Positions 35,166 through 43,437 of a DNA stretch of 64,000 nucleotides are shown piece by piece. This DNA comes from Acholeplasmatales bacterium (GTDB lineage: Bacteria; Bacillota_I; Bacilli_A; Acholeplasmatales; Anaeroplasmataceae), in NCBI GenBank assembly GCA_900767915.1, contig CAAGAX010000015.1:1-64000 (forward strand), in the 5' to 3' direction. A program made the translations under genes and the position numbers. Position 1 is the first letter of the stretch; each line of letters starts with the position of its first letter. A model generated the notes under the pieces. It had not been told where the DNA came from. It did no database searches and saw nothing but the letters and a program-made list of their open reading frames with translations.

Positions 35166-36500
35166 ATGAATGAGAAATTAAAAAATAATTCAATTTTTAA
35201 AACTATTCTTATAATGGGCTTACCACCTATCATTTCAATGCTTATTCAATCATTATATTCCATTGTAGATGGTATATTTGTAGCTGGAGTAAGTGATAAT
35301 GCCTTTAATGCCATATCCTATGCATATCCTATAACAAATTTAACATTATCTGTTGCTGTAGGCTTTGGTGTTGGTTTAAATTCTGTTATATCTAGAGCCT
35401 TAGGAGCCAAAGATTTAGAAAGAGTAAGAAAAACATCAAATCATTTTATAGTTTATTCTTTTTTACATTATTTTATATTTATTTTATTAGGTTTAACATT
35501 AACTCCTTATTTTTTTAATTGGTTTACTACTAACCAAGAAATAATAGAGGATGGAAAAATTTATTTAAATATTTTATTATTCACTTGTATAGGACAATTA
35601 CTTCATATCGCAATTGAAAAGATATTTCAAGCTCATGGTAAAATGCTAGTACCTATGATTGCTCAAGGATTAGGATGTATTGTAAATATAGTATTAGATG
35701 CGATTATGATTTATGTATTTAATTGGGGAATAATTGGTGCGGCTGTTGCGACTGTAATTGGTCAATTTTCTTCATTTATTTTTATATTTATTATAGCTTT
35801 AAAAAATAAATATATTTCCATTAATAAGGAAATATTTATACTTGATAAAAATATAACTAAGGATATTTATAAAGTAGGTATTCCTTCAGCTATTATGTGT
35901 GCTTTAGTTTCAATTTTAACTTTAATTTTGAATTTTATTTTAAAGGATTATGGAGATGATTATGTTCAAATATTAGGAGCTTATTTTAAATTACAAGCTT
36001 TTATTTATATGCCAGCAAATGGTATGATTCAAGGAATAAGACCTATATTTGGCTTTTTATATGGAGAGGGTAATTCTAAAAAGCTTCATGAAGCTATTAA
36101 ATCAGGATTATTAATAATGCTTGTTTTTACATTAATTGGTACATTATTATTTGTATCTATTCCTAATTTCTTAATGATGCCATTTGCGAATAAGAATTAT
36201 GTAATTGATAGTGGTGCACTTGCGTTAAGAATTATTTCTATTGGCTTTATTCCTTCTAGTATTAGCTTAGTATTTATGTCTTTATATGAAAGTATAGGAT
36301 ATGGTAGGGAAAGCTTAATTATTTCATTATCTAGACAATTAGTATTACCTATTATTTATATTGCATTAGGCATATATTTATTCAAAGGTGATTATTTACA
36401 AGTATGGATTTCCTTTCCATTTGCTGAATTTTTAACTTCATTGGTTAGTATTATTATTTATAGATTTACAAAAATGCATGATGAAATATTATCATTATAA
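35166..36500 (+). CDS. MATE family multidrug efflux transporter
   Basis: 444 aa with 12 membrane helices in two related halves (LPPIISMLIQSLYSIVDGIFVAG and the second-half VGIPSAIMCALVSILTLILNF). MATE proteins expel cationic drugs or metabolites using Na+ or H+ gradients; the length and NorM/MepA-like start fit. The start is ATG 35166 after GGAGG; the longer in-frame start at 35136 lies within the terminator hairpin. Its expression should depend on the leader described above. Confidence 0.93.
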   Translation: MNEKLKNNSIFKTILIMGLPPIISMLIQSLYSIVDGIFVAGVSDNAFNAISYAYPITNLTLSVAVGFGVGLNSVISRALGAKDLERVRKTSNHFIVYSFLHYFIFILLGLTLTPYFFNWFTTNQEIIEDGKIYLNILLFTCIGQLLHIAIEKIFQAHGKMLVPMIAQGLGCIVNIVLDAIMIYVFNWGIIGAAVATVIGQFSSFIFIFIIALKNKYISINKEIFILDKNITKDIYKVGIPSAIMCALVSILTLILNFILKDYGDDYVQILGAYFKLQAFIYMPANGMIQGIRPIFGFLYGEGNSKKLHEAIKSGLLIMLVFTLIGTLLFVSIPNFLMMPFANKNYVIDSGALALRIISIGFIPSSISLVFMSLYESIGYGRESLIISLSRQLVLPIIYIALGIYLFKGDYLQVWISFPFAEFLTSLVSIIIYRFTKMHDEILSL

Positions 36501-36556
36501 TATTGTTTTTTTAATTTAATAATATTAAAATAAAAATATATAAGGAGGAATTAATC

Positions 36557-37114
36557 ATGAGAAAAAATTTTGGTGTTAAAACATATTTATATCCCCAACC
36601 AGTACTTATTATCGGAAGCTATGATGAATTTGGAAAACCAAACGCTATGAATGCAGCTTGGGGAGGAATTTCTGATTATGATAAAATATCTATTGCTTTA
36701 GCTAAGCATAAGACAACAACAAATATTATAAAGAATAAGGCATTTACAGTATCAATTGGTACTAAAAAAATGCTAACTAGCTGTGATTATGTTGGATTAG
36801 TATCCTCAAATAAGGTTCCAAATAAATTTGAAAAATCAGGATTTACTGCTACAAAATCAGAGTTTGTTAACGCTCCAATAATTAATGAATTACCACTTGC
36901 TTTAGAGTGTGAGCTAGTAGAATATGATGACGAGAAGGAAATATTAGTGGGAAGAATTAAAAATGTTTCAGTAGATGATAGTGCTTTAACTAATGGTGAA
37001 ATTGATATAAGTAAGCTTGATGTGATTGTTTTTGATCCTATTAATCATAATTATTTATTACTTGGTGATATAGTAGGAAAGGCCTTTGATTCAGGTAAAG
37101 CTTTAATTAAATAA
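36557..37114 (+). CDS. Flavin reductase-like FMN-binding protein (flavoredoxin type)
   Basis: 185 aa, split-barrel flavin-binding fold. Typical parts: YLYPQPVLIIGSYDEFGKPNAMNAAWGG (about 11-38), ISIALAKHKTTTNIIKNKAFTVSI (about 45-68), then DYVGLVSSNKVPNKFEKSGF. Such proteins bind FMN and pass electrons or reduce flavin with NAD(P)H; flavoredoxin-like members are common in anaerobes. Strong RBS AAGGAGG. Monocistronic with a bidirectional terminator behind. Partner unknown. Confidence 0.88.
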   Translation: MRKNFGVKTYLYPQPVLIIGSYDEFGKPNAMNAAWGGISDYDKISIALAKHKTTTNIIKNKAFTVSIGTKKMLTSCDYVGLVSSNKVPNKFEKSGFTATKSEFVNAPIINELPLALECELVEYDDEKEILVGRIKNVSVDDSALTNGEIDISKLDVIVFDPINHNYLLLGDIVGKAFDSGKALIK

Positions 37115-37120
37115 AAAAAT

Positions 37121-37157
37121 AAAAACAAATTGTCATTAAACAATTTGTTTTTATTTT
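37121..37157 (+). terminator. Bidirectional terminator
   Basis: AAAAACAAATTGT pairs with ACAATTTGTTTTT around a 6-base loop; serves the flavin protein and the convergent lipoprotein operon. Confidence 0.8.
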
Positions 37158-37162
37158 TAATC

Positions 37163-37576
37163 TTATATTAGTTCAAATGTAATTTTATTAGCTTTATTAT
37201 ATAAATCAATATTATCCTCAATAAAGCTTTTAATATCTGAAATATTACCATAATCAATATTTTGAATTAATTGAAGGAAATATTTAGTATTTATTTCTTG
37301 ATAATTCTTATTAATAGCTAATTCTAATAATTCTTTATCATTAGATTCAATATCTTCATTTTCTAATAATTCATTTTTTAAATCATTATCAATTACTAAA
37401 TTTAATCTTTTTTCAAAAGCTTCACTTGTATTTAAAAAATATTCATCAGGAATTTCAATTAATCCTAATTCATTAGAAAAATGAACAAATGGTGCTTCAT
37501 AAAAGCCTCTAGGATCAAATTCCTCTTTTAATAAAATATCATTATTTGAATCTATTAATTTAATTTCTAATTTCAT
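37163..37576 (-). CDS. Hypothetical small acidic protein coupled to the MBL lipoprotein
   Basis: 137 aa, not recognised. Strongly acidic, no signal peptide, no membrane helix. The first 60 residues look like beta strands (LEIKLIDSNNDILLKEEFDPRGFYEAPFVHF), the rest helical with many Leu, Glu and Asn. ATG 37576 overlaps the stop of the upstream gene (TAATG), so it is made with it; the GTG at 37585 is less likely. A cytoplasmic partner for a secreted lipoprotein is unusual; no function can be assigned. Confidence 0.7.
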   Translation of the reverse strand: MKLEIKLIDSNNDILLKEEFDPRGFYEAPFVHFSNELGLIEIPDEYFLNTSEAFEKRLNLVIDNDLKNELLENEDIESNDKELLELAINKNYQEINTKYFLQLIQNIDYGNISDIKSFIEDNIDLYNKANKITFELI

Positions 37577-38871
37577 TATTTCCACACTCTCATTGGTCTT
37601 TTAATTCCATCTATTTCTATTACTTTATTAAACCATTCTGTATCCTTTAGCTTTGTTAGATTATTACTTGCTGAAAGTCCAATTCCTTCTTGACTACAAG
37701 AAACAATAACATTTCCATTCATAGCCTTAAAGCCTGAGGTAGAAATATATTCACCATTAATCTTTACACCAGTTGTATCAGATACAGGCTTTCCATCCTT
37801 ATCAACTTTTAAGTTTCCATCTTTATCTATGGCTTGCTGTGCTTTTTTTATTGTATAGCTCTCATAAATAGAAGTAACATATACATTATCTGTATATTTA
37901 GAAATTCTACTAATAAATTCTTGAGTTGGGAATTGATTATCAGTAATTGCTGTATATTCATTAGTACCGCAGCAACAAGAGACAACACACATTTTAGGCT
38001 TTATTATTGATAATAAGCAATCATTTGAAGATGTCTTAGAGCCATGATGTCCAGCTTTAAATAATTCCACTTCTGGAAGTGTTTTATCAGCAGATGATTT
38101 ATCATAGTATAAAGCTAATTTTTCTTCTCCATCCTTTTCTAAATCACCTGTAAACATAAAATTATATTTGTCTTCACCATTAATATATGTAAACATTGTA
38201 CATACTGAATAATTATTTTCATCACTACCCTTATTAAAGTAATAATAATTATATAATATTGACATTGTGACCTTATCTGATAATTGATATTCTCTTTTAG
38301 CTCCATTTTCATTATTGAAGCAATCACCTGCATAGTAATGCTTAGTTCCTTTTTTCTCTAAATCATCACGTATTGTTAAATACTTTTTATATGTAGAAGT
38401 AGTTTTATTTGTATATTTATTATCTATAATGGTATCAATTTGATAAGAGCTTAAAATACCTTTATTATTAGTAGTATCAGTAAATCCATCAACATGATCT
38501 TGATCTCCATGAGTTAATATTACATATTCAATCTTATTATCAGTAATATAATTATTCATATAATCCTTTGTTGTTACAGTTGATTGCTGTCTAGAGCCCG
38601 CATCAATTATTACATCGGTATCTCCAGCCTTTATATAAATAGAATCTCCAGCCTTATCATTTCCTAGCATCATAAAATGAATTTGAAAATCATCATAAAT
38701 AATTCCCTCATTTTTTATAGAAGTAGTTTGACTACTAGTGGTAGATTTTATATTAGTAGATGATGCTTTTGAGAACTTTAGTAAATTTTTAATATAATCA
38801 CAAGAAGAAAGAGATAATGTAACTCCTCCTAATAAGAATAATGTTAATCCAATTTTTATTTTATTTTTCAT
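37576..38871 (-). CDS. Secreted lipoprotein with a ComEC-like metallo-beta-lactamase domain
   Basis: 431 aa. Signal peptide II with lipobox LSSC (Cys24), then a Ser/Thr-rich linker (35-55). The metallo-beta-lactamase fold has FMMLGNDKAGDSIYI, DVIIDAGS, VILTHGDQDHVDG (the HxDxDH-type ligand motif), FTGDLEKDGEEKL and FKAGHHGSKTSS. It is closest in pattern to the C-terminal domain of ComEC. A zinc hydrolase anchored outside the membrane is inferred, with nucleic acid or another phosphodiester as possible substrate. RBS GGAGGG. Translationally coupled to the small acidic gene behind it. Confidence 0.85.
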   Translation of the reverse strand: MKNKIKIGLTLFLLGGVTLSLSSCDYIKNLLKFSKASSTNIKSTTSSQTTSIKNEGIIYDDFQIHFMMLGNDKAGDSIYIKAGDTDVIIDAGSRQQSTVTTKDYMNNYITDNKIEYVILTHGDQDHVDGFTDTTNNKGILSSYQIDTIIDNKYTNKTTSTYKKYLTIRDDLEKKGTKHYYAGDCFNNENGAKREYQLSDKVTMSILYNYYYFNKGSDENNYSVCTMFTYINGEDKYNFMFTGDLEKDGEEKLALYYDKSSADKTLPEVELFKAGHHGSKTSSNDCLLSIIKPKMCVVSCCCGTNEYTAITDNQFPTQEFISRISKYTDNVYVTSIYESYTIKKAQQAIDKDGNLKVDKDGKPVSDTTGVKINGEYISTSGFKAMNGNVIVSCSQEGIGLSASNNLTKLKDTEWFNKVIEIDGIKRPMRVWK

Positions 38872-39303
38872 TATATTCCCTCCTGTTTCAAATTATATAT
38901 ATAAAAAAATTAAAATAAAGACTTGAAAATAATATTTTTTTAAATATTTATTTATAAAAGTTTAAAAGATAAGCTTTAACATTAAAGTTTATGATTATAA
39001 TCACTTTAATTATATAAAAATATGAAAATTTAGGGTATATAATTTCTTTAAAATTGTTAAAATATGTTGTATACTAATAACTATAAATTTATAAAAAGTA
39101 GGTTAGCTAGCTTTTTAAGTACTCTATGGTATAGGAGGTAACAGTAGTTTACCTGATTAATCCATATCTATTATGATAGATTGAAAAAAACTAGGAATTT
39201 ATATTCTTGTTTACTAAAATCAAGATATAAAAATATCTAGAAATTTAGTACTTGTAAGAGTAACTAGTTCTTACATTTATTATTATACGAGGGAGGGAAA
39301 TTG
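38872..39303. other. Divergent spacer with a possible structured leader
   Basis: The first 190 bases are AT-rich. A -10 TATACT lies at about 39069 with TTTAAA 17 bases before. From 39080 to 39280 several short hairpins follow: AGGTAA/TTACCT, ATCTAT/ATAGAT, TCTTG/CAAGA, AGATAT/ATATCT and GTAAGA/TCTTAC, the last close to the RBS GGGAGGG. This suggests a folded 5' leader of the membrane protein gene at 39304. Not matched to a known RNA. Confidence 0.35.
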
Positions 39304-39720
39304 ATGAAATCTATAGTTGTAAGCTCAATTTTATCTATGTTAAAGTTTATTTTATTATTAGCTTTTTGGATTATAGTATTTTCACTACTAACAAATTTTA
39401 AGATTGAAGAATTAGGTAATATTACTATGCTAGAATATATCCAAAAAATTGCTGACGGTACAATAACTAAGCCAATTGAAGCATTTAAAGATATGAGTCA
39501 AGAAAATGCTAAAATATTTATTAATTCTTGGAAATTAGTTCAAACTTCAGGAATCATTTTTTTGGGATTTGGAGTCTTTTTAAATTTAGGTTCAATGATT
39601 TTAATAAAGATTACCAAAAATAGCATTTTAACAGTTATATTAGGCTTAATAAAGCTTGTTACTGGTTCATTTATTTCAGCTATTGTTTATTTTGCTCAAT
39701 CTGGAAAGCTTAAAAAATAA
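39304..39720 (+). CDS. Hypothetical membrane protein
   Basis: 138 aa, not recognised. Three hydrophobic segments at about 5-30, 80-100 and 108-130; between the first two is a polar loop (35-78) with many charged residues. Preceded by an unusually long leader of roughly 230 bases and followed by a strong terminator. ATG 39304 with GGGAGGG before it is preferred over TTG 39301. No neighbour suggests a job. Confidence 0.7.
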   Translation: MKSIVVSSILSMLKFILLLAFWIIVFSLLTNFKIEELGNITMLEYIQKIADGTITKPIEAFKDMSQENAKIFINSWKLVQTSGIIFLGFGVFLNLGSMILIKITKNSILTVILGLIKLVTGSFISAIVYFAQSGKLKK

Positions 39721-39728
39721 TATTTTAT

Positions 39729-39765
39729 AAAAAAAGATTGTGATTTTATTCACAATCCTTTTTTT
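39729..39765 (+). terminator. Bidirectional terminator
   Basis: GATTGTGA...TCACAATC flanked by A6 and T7, shared with the convergent surface-protein operon. Confidence 0.85.
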
Positions 39766-39777
39766 ATAAAATGTTAC

Positions 39778-42700
39778 CTAATTTTTTTTCTTTTTATATT
39801 TTGTAATTATTAATATTATACCTGCACCAATTAGTAATCCGGCTAAACTAGAAAGCGAAATAGTTGCCCATAATGGGAAGGAATTATTTAATTCTGTTAA
39901 AATTATTCTTTGATTAGAATTATTCATTTGAATTACTACATAATCTCCATATTGAGTGGTTTCTAATTCAGTATCTGAATCACTATAAGCTATCTTATAA
40001 TTTTTATTATCAATATTTTTCATTTTAATAACAAAATTATCTACTTCAATTATTTCATCATTATATTTAAATTCAGCATATAATGTATTTCCATATTTAT
40101 GAATTTTAACAGTAGTACCCTCCTTGAAGTTTCCTTCAATTAGATAACTACTATCACTTAGAGTTGTAATAATTTGAGTATAAGAAGCATATACATTTTG
40201 ATTAATAAAATCATATTCTTGTTTATCCCAATTTACTATATAATTTCCACTATCAGTTTTATAAATATATTGATTATCAATTAAATTTGCATAATGAAAT
40301 TTAGGATATAGCTTTAATTCATCATTATAATAAAATCTATATGTATCAATTAATTCATATTTTTCTTTTTCATCAATATCTCCATTATCCTGATTCCATT
40401 CAAAGAAATTTATTTGGATAGAAATACAAGCATATTTCTCCTCTAAATCAAAGAATAGCTTTTGATATTTATTGAATAGCTTTTCCATATCATAATCAGT
40501 ATCCTTGAAATTATCATTTTCTTTGTAAATTTCAAATTCTCTTAAATAAGGATATGAATATTCATTTTTTCCTCCAATAAATCCGTCTTTTGCAAAATTT
40601 ATATTTAAATAAGGAGATAATACATCCTTACCTTGTAATTCAAGAGGCATTAGCATTTTAGCCATATCATCAGACTCAGTACCATAATTATATTTATAAA
40701 TACCATTATATAGTGTACCAATGAAATAATTATATTTAATATTATCATTCTTTATATCAGCAAAAGGTAATCCATCAACATATCCTATTACATATCCAGC
40801 ATATTCAGTATATTCATTTTTTTCCATAATTAATGTATTAGAAATACTTGAATATAATTTTGAAGTAGAAGTCATATATCCAACAATACCGCCAAGATAA
40901 TCGTTACCAATTAAATTTGTTGTAGAATAGGCATATCTAATAGTACCATTACTATACCCAACAATACCTCCAACATATTTACCTTGATTAACTCCTGATG
41001 CTTTAATTGTAGAAGAAGAGCTAACTGATTCTATTGTACCTGAAGTTAAATAACCAATAATACCACCAGCATATGAACCATTTTTAGCTTCAATATTTCC
41101 GCTTGTTATCGCATTTTTTAAGCTTAAGCCTGTTGATGTAACTAATCCAATAATACCACCAATATCATTAGAACCATAAATATTACCAGTGCTATATAAA
41201 TAAGCTAAATAATGCTTATTTAAATCTGTTTCCTCTACATATTCATTATAATTATTATTATCCTTTAAAGACCCATAGCATCCAATAATACCTGCAACGT
41301 AGCTTAGACCATAAACATTTCCATAATTGAAATCATAATAATACATACCAGTAGATAATCCACAAATACCACCAACAAAATTACCAATATCCTTATATCC
41401 TACTGTACTATTATTGCTACATTCTGCAATAATTCCAGTTGAATAACCAGCAATACCACCAATTCCTTCAATTGTTTTAGTAGAAGAATAAGATTTATTA
41501 TTTATTTGTCCATTATTTATACATTCATAAATCTTTCCACCATTAAATCCACTAATACCACCAATATATCTTTCACCAAATATATTACAATTATTTACTA
41601 TATTAGTTATAGTACCATAGCCATTGTTTTTATTAGATTCAACAACCTCATCATTATCCTCAAGCTTATAATTAGCGTTATAACCAACAATACCTCCAAC
41701 ATGCTTAAGTCCTTTTATTGTACCAGTAATATTTATATTAGAAATATTTCCATAGCTGTATCCAATAAAACCTACATTATTTGATTTTTCAGCTACAATA
41801 TTTATTCTAACATTTAATCTTTTTATAACAGCATTTTTACCTAATACTCTAAAAAATGCTATATTAGTTAAAGAATCCTCTATATTTAAATTAATACCAT
41901 TTAAAGTATGATAATTACCATCAAATGTACCATAGAAGGAATTAATCATTAGATTATCATCACTAATATTAATATCATTTGTTAAATAAAAATATTTATT
42001 AATTGAATATTCTGGATTATCATTACAATTATTAATCATTGAAACTAAATCTTTATAATTTTCAATTTTAATTTCTTCATATTTAATATCATCACGCTTT
42101 AAGCTATATTTGAAATTTTGATTTCTACCATAAAGATGAGAATCACTAAATAAAATCTCATAAGTACCAGCTATATTAAAGCTAATATAATCATTACCAT
42201 TTTTATAAAAGCTTAACCCATTAGTAATATACATACTAGTATTTAATAGATCATTACTAATAGTAATGATTAATCTATATTGATTATAATCCTTATTATA
42301 ATCATCATCATCATTTTCAAGCATAACAAATTTATAATCATTTATTAAATTTGTACTACCATATTCTGTATATAAATAATTATTTTCATTTGAAGCTAAA
42401 TAATAATTACCAAAGTCTTTATCCTGAATATCTATTTTAGAGCTATAAACCCCTTTAGTTTCAGTTAATGATAATACATACCATCCAATATATCCACTAG
42501 TTAATTTAGAAACATTTGTATCTTCATCATTATCATCATCGATAAGTATATAATCAGCTGGACCCTTTAAGTAAATCTTATATTCAATTTTATAGTCTAT
42601 TTCATTTATAAAGAATGATTCTGTTTTATAAATATTATCATTTGGATGATCTAAATCCTTAATTAAAGGGTATAAATCCTCATCATTATATTTAATAGGT

Positions 42701-43437
42701 GTTTCTTTATCATAATTAATACTTTTAAATGATATAAAATATTCCTCTTCAATTTCAGGATATATTTGATAAATATAATCATCACCAGAACCATATTCAC
42801 CATTTTCATTAAATTGATATGTTTTACCATTAACTACTTTAGAAGGAGTATATATTATATGATATTTACCAGTTGTTTTTACTACATAACTAGATAAAAT
42901 ATTTCCTTCATTATCTAAAACTTGAATTGTTTGTTCTTGTTTTAATTGAATATTTGAAGCCTCAAAGCTATCATATTTGTTTTGATAAGGATTAAATTCA
43001 AGTGTAGTACTATTTTCATCATCAAGCTTTAATGTATAGCTACCCTTATTATATAATGCATAAGTATAATGACAATTAGAAACATACATTCCATCTGAAA
43101 TATGTTCTTTATCATAATTAAATTCCTTTGAAAAATAAATAGTATAAGCTAAAGATGTAGCTCCTTCAACTCTCATTTCACTATTGTTTTTAGAATAATA
43201 TTTTTCACCCTTGCCATTAGTAATATAAAAGGCATCAAATTTACTTAATGCTACATTTTCTAAGTAATAGGTATTATCGCTTTCATTTTGTAACATTATA
43301 TTTTTATTTTTTATAGCGTAGTTTTCACTTTGGAAGCATACATAATATGAATCCTCCATAGCTAAGACTTTTGTAGGAATAAAAAGTAAATTAAATATAA
43401 ATAATAGACTTACTAAATATTTAAATATTTTTTTCAT
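39778..43437 (-). CDS. Large surface protein with GLUG repeats
   Basis: 1219 aa. Signal peptide (about 1-26), long beta-rich extracellular region, and a C-terminal membrane helix followed by a basic tail (GLLIGAGIILIITKYKKKKN), so it is anchored by the helix rather than by LPxTG. Residues about 570-930 carry roughly ten GLUG-type repeats (GGIVGYNAN, GGISGFNGG, GGIAGYSTG, GGIIGYLTS, GGIVGYSNG and others), spaced by 25-60 residues, probably a beta-solenoid. Such repeats occur in adhesins and secreted peptidases; no protease motif is evident. RBS AAAGGAGA. Its start overlaps the MMPL transporter by 17 bases. Confidence 0.85.
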   Translation of the reverse strand: MKKIFKYLVSLLFIFNLLFIPTKVLAMEDSYYVCFQSENYAIKNKNIMLQNESDNTYYLENVALSKFDAFYITNGKGEKYYSKNNSEMRVEGATSLAYTIYFSKEFNYDKEHISDGMYVSNCHYTYALYNKGSYTLKLDDENSTTLEFNPYQNKYDSFEASNIQLKQEQTIQVLDNEGNILSSYVVKTTGKYHIIYTPSKVVNGKTYQFNENGEYGSGDDYIYQIYPEIEEEYFISFKSINYDKETPIKYNDEDLYPLIKDLDHPNDNIYKTESFFINEIDYKIEYKIYLKGPADYILIDDDNDEDTNVSKLTSGYIGWYVLSLTETKGVYSSKIDIQDKDFGNYYLASNENNYLYTEYGSTNLINDYKFVMLENDDDDYNKDYNQYRLIITISNDLLNTSMYITNGLSFYKNGNDYISFNIAGTYEILFSDSHLYGRNQNFKYSLKRDDIKYEEIKIENYKDLVSMINNCNDNPEYSINKYFYLTNDINISDDNLMINSFYGTFDGNYHTLNGINLNIEDSLTNIAFFRVLGKNAVIKRLNVRINIVAEKSNNVGFIGYSYGNISNINITGTIKGLKHVGGIVGYNANYKLEDNDEVVESNKNNGYGTITNIVNNCNIFGERYIGGISGFNGGKIYECINNGQINNKSYSSTKTIEGIGGIAGYSTGIIAECSNNSTVGYKDIGNFVGGICGLSTGMYYYDFNYGNVYGLSYVAGIIGCYGSLKDNNNYNEYVEETDLNKHYLAYLYSTGNIYGSNDIGGIIGLVTSTGLSLKNAITSGNIEAKNGSYAGGIIGYLTSGTIESVSSSSTIKASGVNQGKYVGGIVGYSNGTIRYAYSTTNLIGNDYLGGIVGYMTSTSKLYSSISNTLIMEKNEYTEYAGYVIGYVDGLPFADIKNDNIKYNYFIGTLYNGIYKYNYGTESDDMAKMLMPLELQGKDVLSPYLNINFAKDGFIGGKNEYSYPYLREFEIYKENDNFKDTDYDMEKLFNKYQKLFFDLEEKYACISIQINFFEWNQDNGDIDEKEKYELIDTYRFYYNDELKLYPKFHYANLIDNQYIYKTDSGNYIVNWDKQEYDFINQNVYASYTQIITTLSDSSYLIEGNFKEGTTVKIHKYGNTLYAEFKYNDEIIEVDNFVIKMKNIDNKNYKIAYSDSDTELETTQYGDYVVIQMNNSNQRIILTELNNSFPLWATISLSSLAGLLIGAGIILIITKYKKKKN

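Noticed and set aside
13600..39180. Family of dispersed noncoding repeats, based on 15-base matches between 13620/21375 and 13977/39165
   Set aside because: In a window this long and AT-rich, about ten 15-base matches are expected by chance; no longer alignment was found.
39080..39300. T-box or amino-acid riboswitch before the small membrane protein
   Set aside because: No T-box sequence (TGGN with GGTGG) or other known aptamer core is present.
41506..41784. Plus-strand 92-residue frame inside the GLUG protein gene
   Set aside because: Antisense shadow made of Ile/Asn/Thr repeats; no RBS.
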